Assembly (NCBI GenBank): GCA_002731275.1
Contig: PCBK01000030.1
Coordinates: 160,609-224,608, forward strand
DNA length: 64,000 nt
From: Deltaproteobacteria bacterium
Lineage (GTDB): Bacteria > Myxococcota_C > UBA6777
Direction: 5' to 3'
Shown here one piece after another: positions 9,596 to 19,347 of the stretch; the first letter of the stretch is position 1; each line of letters begins with the position of its first letter. The position numbers and the translations under genes were made by a program. The notes under the pieces were generated by a model, which ran no database searches, had not been told where the DNA came from, and saw nothing but the letters and a program-made list of their open reading frames with translations.

Positions 9596-10153
9596 TTACT
9601 TACCGCTCTTACCAACTTTGGTACGGACGACCTCATCAGCGTACCGAATCCCTTTGCCTTTGTAAGCATCGGGGGGACGTAGGTCGCGAATTTTTGCGGC
9701 GACAAGACCGACGAGCGCTTTATCAGTACCACTGATGATAATTGTCGTACGATCTTTTACTTCGCCTTTGATACCGTCGGGAAGTGCAAAGTAGATGGGG
9801 TGGGAGAAACCCAACTCGCCTTTTTTGAAGACGATACAATCAACACCATCGACCTTCTCTGTCCCAGCACGGTAACCAACACCGTGAATGGTGAGGGTCT
9901 TGCTGAATCCATTGACCACACCGTCGACCATGTTGGCGATCAGGGTGCGGTACAGACCGTGAAAAGCACGTGCTTTTCGCTCGTCTGAGTTGCGAGTCAC
10001 GACGACTTCGCTGCCTTCAACAGCAACGCTGACTTCGGGACGATAGTCTTGGAAAAGTTCCCCACGGGGTCCCTTTACCTGAACGACGCTGTCTTTGACA
10101 CTGACAGTGACGCCTCCAGGGATCGGAATTGGGAGTTTACCTATCCGGCTCAT
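9596..10153 (-). CDS. rplF: 50S ribosomal protein L6
   Basis: L6 binds near the sarcin-ricin loop and the factor-binding site. The 185-residue protein starts [17 protein letters not shown] and contains the repeated L6 fold, ending with the signature [17 protein letters not shown]. It is separated from rpsH by a 103-nt gap holding a stem-loop, an unusually wide gap for this operon. Confidence 0.97.
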   Translation of the reverse strand: MSRIGKLPIPIPGGVTVSVKDSVVQVKGPRGELFQDYRPEVSVAVEGSEVVVTRNSDERKARAFHGLYRTLIANMVDGVVNGFSKTLTIHGVGYRAGTEKVDGVDCIVFKKGELGFSHPIYFALPDGIKGEVKDRTTIIISGTDKALVGLVAAKIRDLRPPDAYKGKGIRYADEVVRTKVGKSGK

Positions 10154-10176
10154 AGAATTGCCTCATATTCGTCAAA

Positions 10177-10203
10177 GAGCTCCCAACATCATCGCAGGAG
10201 CTC
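10177..10203 (-). promoter_or_regulatory. stem-loop in the rpsH-rplF gap
   Basis: GAGCTCC (10177-10183) pairs with GGAGCTC (10197-10203) around a 13-nt loop, about 25 nt before the rplF start. There is no U-run on the minus-strand side that would make it a terminator. Role unknown; possibly RNA stability or processing. Confidence 0.5.
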
Positions 10204-10256
10204 AAAAGTGTAAATTCATGGAAACGCGAGGGCGTTTGGGGGAGTGAAAGCTTTGC

Positions 10257-10655
10257 TTACCAGATGTAGCAAAGGACCTCACCACCAAGGCGTTTTTCTC
10301 GGGCTTCTTTGTCGCTGAGGACACCTTTTGACGTTGACAAGATCGCTACTCCGAGGCCATTGCGGATACGAGGCATCTTACGGAACCCTGTGTAAACGCG
10401 ACAGCCAGGCTTGCTCACTCGCTTCAAACCACGAATGGAGCTTTCACCTCTGGAGTATCGAAGAACGATATGAAGAACATCTTGCACATCGCCAGCTTTT
10501 GTTTCGTAGCTGGAGATAAAACCTTCTTTATGAAGGATGTCTGCAATCTGCACTTTCATTTTGGATGAAGGCAAACTCAAAGCGTTGTGGTTTGCCATAA
10601 TTGCATTACGAATCCGAGTCAGCATGTCTGCGATCGGATCGGAGATCGCTGCCAT
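10257..10655 (-). CDS. rpsH: 30S ribosomal protein S8
   Basis: S8 is a primary 16S rRNA binder in the central domain and in enterobacteria also represses the spc operon. The 132 residues open DPIADMLTRIRNAIMANH and end with GVLSDKEAREKRLGGEVLCYIW, both family hallmarks. It follows rpsN after a 110-nt gap containing a GC hairpin. S8-type feedback here is only inference from the family. Confidence 0.97.
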   Translation of the reverse strand: MAAISDPIADMLTRIRNAIMANHNALSLPSSKMKVQIADILHKEGFISSYETKAGDVQDVLHIVLRYSRGESSIRGLKRVSKPGCRVYTGFRKMPRIRNGLGVAILSTSKGVLSDKEAREKRLGGEVLCYIW

Positions 10656-10742
10656 ATTCTCATTCTCCTACTGTATTCGTTCGCGGAACTCGACGTTGGT
10701 CTTTACGCCCCACAGCGAATCGTCGCGAATATTTTTTGTCCA

Positions 10743-10758
10743 CCCTCCCGACGGAGGG
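10743..10758 (-). promoter_or_regulatory. GC hairpin in the rpsN-rpsH gap
   Basis: CCCTCC (10743-10748) pairs with GGAGGG (10753-10758) around CGAC, just downstream of the rpsN stop in the leftward transcript. The next bases are A-rich rather than U-rich on the sense strand, so termination is unlikely. Possibly a 3'-end stability or processing element. Confidence 0.45.
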
Positions 10759-10765
10759 AGCGAAC

Positions 10766-10951
10766 CTACCAGCTGGATTTTGTGACACCAGGGATTTCGC
10801 CCATCAATGCACGCTCGCGAAAGCAAATACGGCACATTTGAAAGCGACGAATATATCCTCTGGGACGACCACAGATCTGGCAACGGTTGTATTGACGGAC
10901 CTTAAATTTGGGTTTTCTTTTACACTTGGCAATCAGTGATTTTTTAGCCAT
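10766..10951 (-). CDS. rpsN: 30S ribosomal protein S14, zinc-binding type
   Basis: This is the short, 61-residue S14 with two CxxC pairs (RCQICGRP and MCRICFRE) that bind zinc, as in many Gram-positives and some proteobacterial relatives, rather than the long zinc-free type. It ends with the conserved [12 protein letters not shown]14 is a late-binding protein of the 30S head. It lies 18 nt downstream of rplE. Confidence 0.97.
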   Translation of the reverse strand: MAKKSLIAKCKRKPKFKVRQYNRCQICGRPRGYIRRFQMCRICFRERALMGEIPGVTKSSW

Positions 10952-10969
10952 AAGTGATTCCTTGCGTGA

Positions 10970-11512
10970 CTATCGACGGAAAGGCATACCGAGCTCGCGC
11001 AAAAGAGCTCGCCCTTCGTCATCAGTGGTAGCAGTCGTGACGAAAGTGATGTTCAACCCACGGATCTTATCGATTTTATCGTAGTCGATCTCAGGGAAGA
11101 TGATTTGCTCCTGGATTCCCATGGAGTAGTTGCCTTTGCCATCAAAGGCTTTGCGGGATACACCACGAAAGTCACGAACACGGGGGAGTGCAACTGAGAT
11201 CAAACGATCTAAGAACTCGTACATATTTGCACGGCGCAACGTCACACTACATCCAATGCGCATTCCTTCACGGAGTTTAAAACCGGCGATGGATTTTTTG
11301 GCGCGGCGGACAACTGGCTGTTGACCGGTGATGCATCTCAAATCATCCAATGCAAATTCTACACACTTGGGGTTACCAACTGCTTCGCCAAGACCGATGT
11401 TCACGACAATCTTTGTCAAGCGAGGCACCTGCATTGGGTTTCCATAGCCAAATTCCTTGAGAAGCGCGGGAGCCACTTCTTCGTCGTACTTCTTTTTCAA
11501 TCTCGTTGACAT
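10970..11512 (-). CDS. rplE: 50S ribosomal protein L5
   Basis: L5 binds 5S rRNA and contacts the P-site tRNA. The 180-residue protein begins [20 protein letters not shown], contains [17 protein letters not shown], and ends [16 protein letters not shown]. The ATG at 11512 is chosen because AAGGTGA sits 4 nt upstream; a start 11 codons earlier would add residues not typical of L5. A 130-nt gap with a compound hairpin separates it from rplX. Confidence 0.97.
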   Translation of the reverse strand: MSTRLKKKYDEEVAPALLKEFGYGNPMQVPRLTKIVVNIGLGEAVGNPKCVEFALDDLRCITGQQPVVRRAKKSIAGFKLREGMRIGCSVTLRRANMYEFLDRLISVALPRVRDFRGVSRKAFDGKGNYSMGIQEQIIFPEIDYDKIDKIRGLNITFVTTATTDDEGRALLRELGMPFRR

Positions 11513-11544
11513 CGCGTCACCTTGTGTGTCCTTGGCACAGAGCA

Positions 11545-11587
11545 ACCCGCACGTGAGCCCAGATTACACAGGCTCATCGAAGCGGGT
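11545..11587 (-). promoter_or_regulatory. compound hairpin in the rplX-rplE gap
   Basis: ACCCGC (11545-11550) pairs with GCGGGT (11582-11587), and inside it TGAGCC (11554-11559) pairs with GGCTCA (11571-11576), separated by small internal loops with an 11-nt apical loop. In the leftward transcript this folds between rplX and rplE, about 33 nt before the rplE start. Two coaxial stems of this kind resemble leader control elements, but no ligand or protein is known. Confidence 0.6.
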
Positions 11588-11642
11588 CTTGCATGGCTCT
11601 TCCCAAGAGACGGGAAAAACAGTTTGATTGATTTCGTTCGGA

Positions 11643-11975
11643 TCAGTCGTCGAGAATGGTTCCGCTTTTCTTTGCGACGCGCACTTTTTTGCGCTGGTCA
11701 CCGGGAACTTCGACAAAATCAAATCCAACTCGAGTTGGGACCGAAAGTTTTGGGTCGATCAACATTACGTTGCTGAGATCGATGGGTGCTTCTTTGCGTA
11801 CGATCTCGCTCTCGCTCTGCCCTGCCACTCCACGGACGTGGCGGGAGATGATGTTTACGTTTTCAACCCAGACGCGGTTTTTGGAAGACTGGACACGAAT
11901 CACACGTCCTTCTTCTCCGAGGTCACGACCCGCCATGATGCGGACCATGTCACCTTTTCTGATCTTCGCTGCCAT
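11643..11975 (-). CDS. rplX: 50S ribosomal protein L24
   Basis: L24 starts 50S assembly and lines the tunnel exit. The 110 residues begin AAKIRKGDMVRIMAGRDLGEEGRV, the KOW motif, and continue with NIISRHVRG and the conserved PIDLSNVMLIDP. The start overlaps the rplN stop by one base (shared A), so translation is coupled. Confidence 0.96.
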   Translation of the reverse strand: MAAKIRKGDMVRIMAGRDLGEEGRVIRVQSSKNRVWVENVNIISRHVRGVAGQSESEIVRKEAPIDLSNVMLIDPKLSVPTRVGFDFVEVPGDQRKKVRVAKKSGTILDD

Positions 11976-12343
11976 TAGAGCACCTCCGGTGCCAGGGAGA
12001 CGATCTTCATAAAGCGCTTTGCACGAAGCTCACGTGCGACGGGCCCAAAGATACGTGTTCCGATAGGTTCACCTGAATTGTTTAACAAAACAGCGGAATT
12101 CTCATCAAATCGAATATAAGACCCGTCCACACGACCAATTTCTTTCTTGGTACGTACGACGACTGCCTTATGGACATCCCCCTTCTTCACTTTGGAGTTG
12201 GGGAGCGCTTCCTTCACGGAGACAACAATGATGTCACCGACAGAAGCGTACCGACGCTTGGAGCCGCCGAGTACTTTAATACACATTACTTTTTTGGCGC
12301 CGGAGTTGTCTGCAACTTCAAGCGCTGACTGCATCTGAATCAT
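11975..12343 (-). CDS. rplN: 50S ribosomal protein L14
   Basis: L14 forms part of the subunit interface near the factor-binding site. The 122 residues begin [20 protein letters not shown] and include [25 protein letters not shown], both L14 signatures. It is 44 nt downstream of rpsQ and overlaps rplX by one base. Confidence 0.97.
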   Translation of the reverse strand: MIQMQSALEVADNSGAKKVMCIKVLGGSKRRYASVGDIIVVSVKEALPNSKVKKGDVHKAVVVRTKKEIGRVDGSYIRFDENSAVLLNNSGEPIGTRIFGPVARELRAKRFMKIVSLAPEVL

Positions 12344-12387
12344 GGCACACGCCTCCTGTGCCTGCTAAAGGCCAAGCATATCATTCG

Positions 12388-12648
12388 TTATACTGGCGCT
12401 TTTTCTATTGTCTTGCGAACGCGCCAACGTTTATCGCGGCTGAGTGGTCTTGTCTCTTCGATGAGAACACGATCGCCTACTCGGCAAAGGTTCTGCTCAT
12501 CATGAGCTTTGACTCGTTTACGTCGCACAACATACTTCTTGAACTGACGGTGGAGAACCATACGTTCGTAGACCACAACGACAGTCTTATCCATTTTGTC
12601 ACTGACAACGACCCCTACACGGGTCTTGCGATTGCCCTTCTTCTTCAT
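12388..12648 (-). CDS. rpsQ: 30S ribosomal protein S17
   Basis: S17 is an early 16S rRNA binder. The 86-residue protein has [18 protein letters not shown] and [13 protein letters not shown], followed by [20 protein letters not shown], the full family pattern. It follows a 123-nt gap after rpmC that carries a good promoter and hairpin, so rpsQ and genes after it may have their own transcript. Confidence 0.97.
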   Translation of the reverse strand: MKKKGNRKTRVGVVVSDKMDKTVVVVYERMVLHRQFKKYVVRRKRVKAHDEQNLCRVGDRVLIEETRPLSRDKRWRVRKTIEKAPV

Positions 12649-12690
12649 GGGATAAACCTTTTATTTCAAAAGAGAGAAGAAGATCGAACG

Positions 12691-12716
12691 TATCCCCCTA
12701 CGAAGCGAGGGGGATG
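12691..12716 (-). promoter_or_regulatory. C/G hairpin ahead of rpsQ
   Basis: ATCCCCCT (12692-12699) pairs with AGGGGGAT (12708-12715) around ACGAAGCG. It lies exactly where a transcript from the promoter at 12718-12747 would begin, so only read-through transcripts from upstream would carry the whole stem. No U-run follows. Confidence 0.5.
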
Positions 12717-12717
12717 A

Positions 12718-12747
12718 TTTATACTGCGATCCATCCACTCATGTCAA
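12718..12747 (-). promoter_or_regulatory. internal sigma70-type promoter for rpsQ onward
   Basis: On the minus strand TTGACA (12742-12747) is followed after 18 nt by TATAAA (12718-12723). Both hexamers are near consensus, and the predicted start around 12711 is about 63 nt upstream of rpsQ. It sits in the widest gap of the central part of the cluster. Transcription start is predicted, not shown. Confidence 0.65.
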
Positions 12748-12771
12748 GCATTTTTTCAACAACGAAGTGAT

Positions 12772-12987
12772 TTATTCGGCCGTTGCGAGCTGACGTTCTC
12801 TCAAAATGGTGTGAATCCGAGCAATGTTTTTCTTCACTTTGGGGATCTTCATGAAGTTTTCGAGTTGCCCGGTATGGTGTTGAAAGCGCAAATTAAACAA
12901 TTCTTGTTTGAGTTCACCGAGTTGTTGGGTGAGCTCATCATCAGATCGCTTGCGCAGATCTTCTGTTTTGAGGATGTGCTCGGACAT
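12772..12987 (-). CDS. rpmC: 50S ribosomal protein L29
   Basis: L29 borders the tunnel exit and the docking site for SRP and trigger factor. The 71-residue helical protein contains DELTQQLGELKQELFNLRFQ and KVKKNIARIHTILRERQL, typical of the family. Its start overlaps the rplP stop by one base. The gene ends a coupled block; a promoter and hairpin follow. Confidence 0.96.
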   Translation of the reverse strand: MSEHILKTEDLRKRSDDELTQQLGELKQELFNLRFQHHTGQLENFMKIPKVKKNIARIHTILRERQLATAE

Positions 12988-13400
12988 CAGAATTCCTCCC
13001 GTTTGATGATCTTAGTAGGGAATGGGAATTTTGCTGCCGCAAGAGACAATGCTTTGCGGGCCAACTCTTCGGGGACACCTTTGATCTCGTACAAGACGCG
13101 ACCTGGCTTGATGACAGCAACCCAATACTCAGGTGAACCTTTACCTTTACCCATACGAGTTTCGGCTGGTTTTTTGGTGATGGGTTTATCAGGGAAAATC
13201 CGAATCCAGATTTTCCCTTGACGTTTGAGACGACGGTTGATCGCGATACGACCGGCTTCGATCTGACGCGCGGTCATACGCCCAGCGCCGACTGCTTGCA
13301 ACCCAATCTCACCGAAGCTGATAGAGGAGCCGCGGTGAGCATTTCCTTTGATCCGGCCTTTGTGTTGCTTGCGGAATTTGGTGCGTTTTGGTGACAACAT
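12987..13400 (-). CDS. rplP: 50S ribosomal protein L16
   Basis: L16 helps organise the A-site of the peptidyl-transferase centre. The 137 residues begin [19 protein letters not shown] and include [11 protein letters not shown] and the conserved [20 protein letters not shown]. It lies between rpsC and rpmC; the one-base overlap with rpmC implies coupled translation. Confidence 0.97.
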   Translation of the reverse strand: MLSPKRTKFRKQHKGRIKGNAHRGSSISFGEIGLQAVGAGRMTARQIEAGRIAINRRLKRQGKIWIRIFPDKPITKKPAETRMGKGKGSPEYWVAVIKPGRVLYEIKGVPEELARKALSLAAAKFPFPTKIIKREEF

Positions 13401-13459
13401 GAGTCATCGCTCCTTCTGTTCTTTGCGTACCAGGAAGACCAGCACACAAGAACCGATCT

Positions 13460-14107
13460 TTATCGAATCGTGCGTTTTTTATCGGGGATGATTTCGCCGC
13501 GGAAGATCCACACTTTGACACCAATGGCGCCGTATGTAGTGTGAGCAGTTGCGAAACCGTATTGGATATCGGCGCGCAAGGTGTGAAGAGGCACACGACC
13601 TTCACGATACCATTCACGACGAGCCATCTCTGCCCCACCGAGACGACCGGAACAGCAGATCCGGATCCCTTTGGCGCCAAGCTTCATCGAGGTGGAGACA
13701 GCTTTCTTCATCGCACGGCGGAAAGCCACACGTCGAACCAACTGGTGCGCGACGTTTTCTGCGACGAGCTGAGCGTCAAGCTCTGGCTTGCGTACTTCTT
13801 CGATGTTGAGGTAGACTTCTGAGTCTGTCAGCTTGGACAGCTTCTTCTTCAGAGCGTCGATCCCAACACCTTTGCGTCCGATCACAATCCCGGGGCGTGC
13901 AGTGTGAATGTTGATCTTCACTTTGTTTGCAGCGCGCTCAATCTCCACACGGGAGATCCCGGCTTTTTGCGATTCTTTCTTGACAAATTCACGCAAGCGG
14001 ATGTCTTCATGCAGCCAACGAGCGTAATTCTTCTCTTCGTACCATTTGGATTCCCATGAGCGGATGACACCAAGCCGAAATCCAATAGGGTGTACTTTTT
14101 GACCCAT
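13460..14107 (-). CDS. rpsC: 30S ribosomal protein S3
   Basis: S3 lies at the mRNA entry channel. The 215 residues have the N-terminal [20 protein letters not shown], a KH domain with [17 protein letters not shown], and the C-terminal domain ending [15 protein letters not shown]. It starts 2 nt after rplV stops. Length is normal for the short bacterial form. Confidence 0.97.
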   Translation of the reverse strand: MGQKVHPIGFRLGVIRSWESKWYEEKNYARWLHEDIRLREFVKKESQKAGISRVEIERAANKVKINIHTARPGIVIGRKGVGIDALKKKLSKLTDSEVYLNIEEVRKPELDAQLVAENVAHQLVRRVAFRRAMKKAVSTSMKLGAKGIRICCSGRLGGAEMARREWYREGRVPLHTLRADIQYGFATAHTTYGAIGVKVWIFRGEIIPDKKRTIR

Positions 14108-14109
14108 CT

Positions 14110-14538
14110 CTAATCCTCTTCTCTTTCTCTCAACACCAGGGTGATGTGACTTGTGCGTTTGTGAATCCGGGAGGCGCGTCCCATTGCACGAGGCATGAAA
14201 CGTTTCATCACGGGTCCACCATCAACCCAGGCTTCGGAGACGTAAAGTTGATCGACATTGAGCCCTTCAGCATCGGCATTGTGCATCGCAGACTTAAGCA
14301 AGTCACGTACGGGTCGTGCGGCGCCTCGGGGGGAGTATTCCAAAAGCTCAAAAGCCGTCGCGAGATCGCGCCCACGGATCTGGTCGATCACCAGGCGTGC
14401 TTTGCGTGGTGCAACACGCAAAAACCGTAGGCGAGCTCGAGCATAGGACAGCCCGTTGTTTTCACGACGCAAACGACGACGCGTCTGGCGTGGGCTGCGT
14501 TCTTTTTTCTTTCTGCGTGGTGTCTTTTCAGTAGCCAT
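14110..14538 (-). CDS. rplV: 50S ribosomal protein L22 with basic N-terminal extension
   Basis: L22 lines the exit tunnel with its beta-hairpin loop. The core from about residue 31 ([20 protein letters not shown]) to the end is standard, with [18 protein letters not shown] forming the tunnel hairpin. The first 30 residues are an Arg/Lys-rich addition ([20 protein letters not shown]) not found in typical 110-residue L22. The ATG at 14538 is preferred over a GTG one codon earlier; GGAG lies upstream of both. It follows rpsS by 29 nt. Confidence 0.95.
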   Translation of the reverse strand: MATEKTPRRKKKERSPRQTRRRLRRENNGLSYARARLRFLRVAPRKARLVIDQIRGRDLATAFELLEYSPRGAARPVRDLLKSAMHNADAEGLNVDQLYVSEAWVDGGPVMKRFMPRAMGRASRIHKRTSHITLVLREREED

Positions 14539-14570
14539 CACATCTATCTCCTGCCTCGCTACGAAGCTCT

Positions 14571-14849
14571 TTATCGTTTCTTGCCCTTACGATCTCCCGC
14601 GTGACCACGGTACAGGCGTGTAGGAGCAAATTCACCGAGCTTGTGACCTACCATGTTTTCGGACACGTACACGGGGATGTGCGTTTTGCCATTGTGTACG
14701 GCAAAAGTCAAGCCTACAAATTCAGGTAAAATCGTTGAGCGGCGACTCCAGGTCTTGATAACCTTCTTGGAACCGGACTCAAGGGCTTGGTCTACTTTTT
14801 TCTGCAAGTGATGGTCCACAAAAGGACCTTTTCGTATGGAGCGTGGCAT
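14571..14849 (-). CDS. rpsS: 30S ribosomal protein S19
   Basis: S19 sits in the 30S head beside S13. The 92 residues begin [19 protein letters not shown] and include [21 protein letters not shown] and [12 protein letters not shown], the family signature. It lies 21 nt downstream of rplB in S10-operon order. Confidence 0.97.
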   Translation of the reverse strand: MPRSIRKGPFVDHHLQKKVDQALESGSKKVIKTWSRRSTILPEFVGLTFAVHNGKTHIPVYVSENMVGHKLGEFAPTRLYRGHAGDRKGKKR

Positions 14850-14870
14850 CCAAATCCTCCAGACGCTAGC

Positions 14871-15701
<831 letters not shown>

Positions 15702-15710
15702 GATGGACCC

Positions 15711-16013
15711 CTATTCCGCTGCAGCTTCTGTGTCAAAGAATTCGATGTCGCCTTCGCGCAAGGTGACGATGGCTTTTTTCCAGTTTGGACGTTTGCCAAA
15801 GCCGCGACCAAATCGCTTGACCTTGCCTCGTACGATCTGTGTACGGACGGACTCCACATCGACGTCAAAAATCTTCTCCACTGCTTGTCTGATCTCGATC
15901 TTGTTGGCCGACATCGAAACAGCAAATGAGTACTTGTTGTCCATCGCACGGATGGTCGCACTCTTTTCTGTAAAGAGAGGATGAAGAATGATATCGTAAG
16001 GTGACTTGCTCAT
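15711..16013 (-). CDS. rplW: 50S ribosomal protein L23
   Basis: L23 forms the trigger factor and SRP docking site at the tunnel exit. The 100 residues contain YDIILHPLFTEKSATI and KYSFAVSMSANKIEIRQAVE, then KRFGRGFGKRPNWKKAIVTL, matching the family. A 98-nt gap separates it from rplD, wider than usual; no clear element was seen there. Confidence 0.96.
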   Translation of the reverse strand: MSKSPYDIILHPLFTEKSATIRAMDNKYSFAVSMSANKIEIRQAVEKIFDVDVESVRTQIVRGKVKRFGRGFGKRPNWKKAIVTLREGDIEFFDTEAAAE

Positions 16014-16111
16014 GGTTCCTCCAGGCTGTGATATCCCTTGCGATCGGGCTGTCCACAGTCACTGTTCAATATGCAATCGAGTGCGCCCGTAGGCGTCACA
16101 TCGTATCTTGC

Positions 16112-16762
16112 TTACTCTTTGTCGCTTGCTTTTGTCTTACGAGGACGTGTCAGTCTCTCGGTCAACGCTTCCACCGCTTTACGCGTCAAGACGAGATTGT
16201 CGAAGCGCAACACGTCGTAAACGTTCAAGCCGATGGGAGGGAGCAATTGATAGTTTTCCAGGTTGCGGCAGGACAAACGCAAGTTGTCGTTATCGACATC
16301 CACAACCAATGCCTTTTCCAAACCGAGCGTATCAAACACACCCTTGAGGGTCTTTGTTTTGATCTCTGCCAACTCAAAGTCTTCGATGATCTTGAGCTGC
16401 TCATTTTGGAGTCGGTAAGTCAGCGCACCACACATCGCTGCGCGACGTACTTTCTTGGGCACTGTATAGCTGAAGTCTCTCGGGCGGGGTCCGTGTGCCA
16501 CACCACCACCAACATGGTGAGGAGCAACGGTTGTCCCTTGACGCGCACGGCCTGTTCCTTTTTGACGGAAAGGCTTGGCACCTGTCGCCTTCACTTCGGC
16601 GCGTGTCTTGGCTTTTGCTGTCCCTGAGCGGCGATTTGCAAGCTGGTTGCGTACCACTTCTTGGAACAGGTGGGGCTTGACTTCTACACCAAACACCTCA
16701 TCAGCCAATTCGATCTGAGAGACCTTTTCATTTTTCAGGTTAAATACATCCATGGTAGCCAT
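16112..16762 (-). CDS. rplD: 50S ribosomal protein L4
   Basis: L4 lines the exit tunnel and in enterobacteria also represses the S10 operon. The 216 residues include the loop PFRQKGTGRARQGTTVAPHH that reaches the tunnel, and the globular part ALVVDVDNDNLRLSCRNLENY. It is 11 nt downstream of rplC. Autoregulation is known only from distant relatives. Confidence 0.97.
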   Translation of the reverse strand: MATMDVFNLKNEKVSQIELADEVFGVEVKPHLFQEVVRNQLANRRSGTAKAKTRAEVKATGAKPFRQKGTGRARQGTTVAPHHVGGGVAHGPRPRDFSYTVPKKVRRAAMCGALTYRLQNEQLKIIEDFELAEIKTKTLKGVFDTLGLEKALVVDVDNDNLRLSCRNLENYQLLPPIGLNVYDVLRFDNLVLTRKAVEALTERLTRPRKTKASDKE

Positions 16763-16773
16763 GACTCGCTCCC

Positions 16774-17394
16774 CTAATTACGTCGAATTAAGATGAAGTT
16801 GTTTTTGGCTCCAGGTACTGCACCTCTGACCAACAACAGATGGTTCTCTCTATCCACTTCCATGACTTCCAGGTTGCGCACTGTCACGCGCTCATCACCC
16901 ATGTGTCCAGCCATCTTGTGGCCTCGAAAGACACGCGCTGGGTATGCACACTGACCAATCGAACCAGGTCCACGCTTGTTCATTCCACCGTGTGTCATAC
17001 GACCACCACCAAAACCGTGGCGTTTCATGACACCCTGGAAACCGCGACCTTTACTTTGACCAGTCACTGCAATTTTCTCGCCGGCCTGAAAGTCTGCCAA
17101 GTCGATGGATTGACCGACTTCATAGTTGTCGACGTTTTCTGTTCTAAATTCCGCAATCTTGCGAAATGCACCTTTGTCGGCTTTGCGGAAGTGACCCATC
17201 ATTGGCTTGTTAGTGCGCTGGGCTTCTTTTTCCTCAAAACCTAACTGGAGTGCATTGTAACCATCTTTGTCTTCTGTTTTTTTCTGCAAGATGGTACATG
17301 GACCCGCTTTGATTACGGTGACCGGCACACGATGCCCTTCTCTTGTGAAGATTTGCGTCATGCCGATTTTTTTTCCAATCAGTCCTTTTAACAT
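16774..17394 (-). CDS. rplC: 50S ribosomal protein L3
   Basis: L3 starts 50S assembly near the peptidyl-transferase centre. From the ATG at 17394 the 206-residue product begins [20 protein letters not shown] and contains [21 protein letters not shown], which includes the Gln that is N-methylated in some bacteria. A start 14 codons upstream is possible but adds an unusual leader; AGGGG before 17394 supports the choice. It lies 96 nt after rpsJ. Confidence 0.96.
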   Translation of the reverse strand: MLKGLIGKKIGMTQIFTREGHRVPVTVIKAGPCTILQKKTEDKDGYNALQLGFEEKEAQRTNKPMMGHFRKADKGAFRKIAEFRTENVDNYEVGQSIDLADFQAGEKIAVTGQSKGRGFQGVMKRHGFGGGRMTHGGMNKRGPGSIGQCAYPARVFRGHKMAGHMGDERVTVRNLEVMEVDRENHLLLVRGAVPGAKNNFILIRRN

Positions 17395-17490
17395 CGCCTG
17401 ACCCCTGTGTTTGCTGGGGAAGATTTCTAATCCCATCCAATCGAGATGAAATCTGCATTCGTCTTATGCGCTGAAGATAGCCAGAGCGTC

Positions 17491-17808
17491 TTATACTTGT
17501 TTGATTTCGACGTCAACACCGGCTGAAAGGTCGAGTTTCATCAACGCTTCCAATGTCTCCTGGGTGGGATCCAGGATCTCGACGAGTCGTTTATGTGTGC
17601 GGATCTCAAACTGCTCGCGACTCTTCTTGTCAACGTGCGGTGAACGGAGCACCGTAAATCGACTAATTTTCGTTGGCAGGGGGATCGGACCCGCCACTCG
17701 CGAACGTGTTTTTCTTGCGGTCTCAACGATCTCACGTGTCGACTGATCGAGCAACTTGTGATCGTAAGCCTTAAGACAGATCCGAATCTTCGTTGTGTAT
17801 ACCGCCAT
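17491..17808 (-). CDS. rpsJ: 30S ribosomal protein S10 (NusE)
   Basis: S10 is a 30S head protein and, as NusE, a transcription antitermination factor bridging NusG and the ribosome. The 105 residues contain [50 protein letters not shown] and a C-terminal beta strand. The ATG at 17808 has GAGGAA 6 nt upstream; a start 12 codons earlier is possible but atypical. fusA and tuf, usually between rpsG and rpsJ, are absent and a 274-nt gap replaces them. Confidence 0.96.
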   Translation of the reverse strand: MAVYTTKIRICLKAYDHKLLDQSTREIVETARKTRSRVAGPIPLPTKISRFTVLRSPHVDKKSREQFEIRTHKRLVEILDPTQETLEALMKLDLSAGVDVEIKQV

Positions 17809-18082
17809 TCTCGTTCCTCGTGATCTCCGCCTTCTTTCTTCCAAGAAGCCGGCTTCAACGTCCTAGCGAGACAAAACACAAGGCAACATTACCCTGCCCC
17901 GTGTCAAGTGCTGTGACCATTCGATGGATTGTTTCAATGTAAAGCGGACGCCCTACATCACTACTGCGTCGTACAGAGCAAAAACTACACTCACATACTT
18001 GCGAAACAACTGTGCCGATACGACACTCAATCCATTCTTCCAAACCGAAGGCAACACATGTCACCTTCTCACGACCATTCTA
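17809..18082 (-). other. rpsG-rpsJ gap where fusA and tuf normally lie
   Basis: This 274-nt stretch holds no credible gene. A TTGACA on the minus strand (17902-17907) has no convincing -10 hexamer at 16-19 nt. No strong terminator was seen. It may carry a weak promoter for the S10 part of the cluster. Confidence 0.4.
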
Positions 18083-18553
18083 TTACCAACGATAGTGTGC
18101 AAACGCTTTGTTTGCATCTGCCATGCGGTGCGTGTCTTCACGCTTCTTCACGGCTGCACCCTTACCAGAGTAAGCGTCCAGGATTTCTCCCGCCATCTTC
18201 TCTCGCATCGTGCGCTCACTTCGCTGTTTTGCATACGAAATCAACCACCGAAGAGCCAACGCCACTCGACGCTCAGCCCGAACCTCAACAGGAACCTGGT
18301 AAGTCGAACCACCCACTCGGCGGCTCTTGACCTCTACTTGAGGCTTCAGGTTCTCGATCGCCTTGCGAAAGACTTCCACGGGATCTTTGTTGATTTTCTT
18401 TTCGATGATATCAAATGCACCGTACAAAAGTCTCTCCGCGACGCCCTTTTTACCACGTTGCATCAAGTTGGAGATACATCGTGCGACAAGCGCATCTTTA
18501 AACTTCGGATCGACTTGCGTCTTTTTTCTACGAACAACTTTTCGCCTTGGCAT
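18083..18553 (-). CDS. rpsG: 30S ribosomal protein S7
   Basis: S7 nucleates the 30S head and contacts the E and P sites. From the ATG at 18553, with AAAGGAA about 7 nt upstream, the 156 residues begin [18 protein letters not shown] and include [25 protein letters not shown]. Length is exactly that of the standard protein. It lies 40 nt downstream of rpsL. Confidence 0.97.
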   Translation of the reverse strand: MPRRKVVRRKKTQVDPKFKDALVARCISNLMQRGKKGVAERLLYGAFDIIEKKINKDPVEVFRKAIENLKPQVEVKSRRVGGSTYQVPVEVRAERRVALALRWLISYAKQRSERTMREKMAGEILDAYSGKGAAVKKREDTHRMADANKAFAHYRW

Positions 18554-18593
18554 TCGTATTTCCTTTAATCTGAAAATCGTCCAACTGGTGTCG

Positions 18594-18968
18594 TTATGAC
18601 TTAGGTCGCTTGGCACCATACTTCGAACGTCCCTGGCGGCGATTCTGCACACCAACGGAGTCCAACGCACCACGGATAATGTGATAACGTACACCAGGCA
18701 AATCCTTGACACGACCACCGCGAATCAACACTACGGAGTGCTCTTGAAGGTTGTGACCTTCACCAGGAATATACGCTGTCACTTCCATCTGGTTGGTCAA
18801 ACGTACACGAGCAACCTTGCGCAAAGCCGAGTTCGGCTTCTTGGGCGTTGTCGTATACACACGTACACACACACCGCGTTTTTGAGGACAACTCTTCAAC
18901 GCTGGCGCCGTGGTTTTCTTACGGCGGCTCTTACGGCCATGTCGAATCAACTGGTTGATTGTGGGCAT
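18594..18968 (-). CDS. rpsL: 30S ribosomal protein S12
   Basis: S12 controls decoding accuracy and is the classical streptomycin-resistance target. From the ATG at 18968, with GAGAGG upstream, the 124 residues include [19 protein letters not shown] and [17 protein letters not shown], holding the two decoding-site lysine regions and the aspartate that is methylthiolated in many bacteria. It is the first gene of the leftward cluster, about 370 nt from a strong promoter. Confidence 0.97.
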   Translation of the reverse strand: MPTINQLIRHGRKSRRKKTTAPALKSCPQKRGVCVRVYTTTPKKPNSALRKVARVRLTNQMEVTAYIPGEGHNLQEHSVVLIRGGRVKDLPGVRYHIIRGALDSVGVQNRRQGRSKYGAKRPKS

Positions 18969-19347
18969 CGATGCCTCTCCTCGTATGTTTGTACCTGAGA
19001 CCTCGTTCCGACCCCGAAACGATAAGCCTCCTACTCGCCCTGCACATCCTCGCGTCACACGACGCGCAAGGGATCACTGACAGAGCGATTCACGACAAAC
19101 GATCGTGGTAGATAACTCTGCTTCTTTACACATCACCGCACGTCCAGGGCCACGCCGATGATTATCCAACATCTAAGACACTATTCACCCTATGAGTGAT
19201 TCTCAGATGGATTTGTCTTTTTTGATTCTTCAGAAGAAACACCCAGATCTCACGATCCGTTGTTCTCTCTTCGTGGGATATTGTAGATAGGGTCACAGAT
19301 CTTGTCTGGAGGACCCCTGAATTGTCTGTTTGTGCAGACGAGCTGTG
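18969..19347 (-). promoter_or_regulatory. long 5' leader of the ribosomal operon
   Basis: A start near 19341 from the promoter at 19348-19376 gives a leader of about 373 nt without a credible gene. It holds small stems, for example CGCGTC (19051-19056) with GACGCG (19061-19066) around ACAC, and CACGA (19091-19095) with TCGTG (19103-19107). A leader this long before rpsL suggests post-transcriptional control; no known riboswitch or protein site was recognised. Confidence 0.5.

Noticed and set aside
17902-17907. TTGACA on the minus strand in the rpsG-rpsJ gap as a promoter
   Set aside because: No acceptable -10 hexamer at 16-19 nt downstream.
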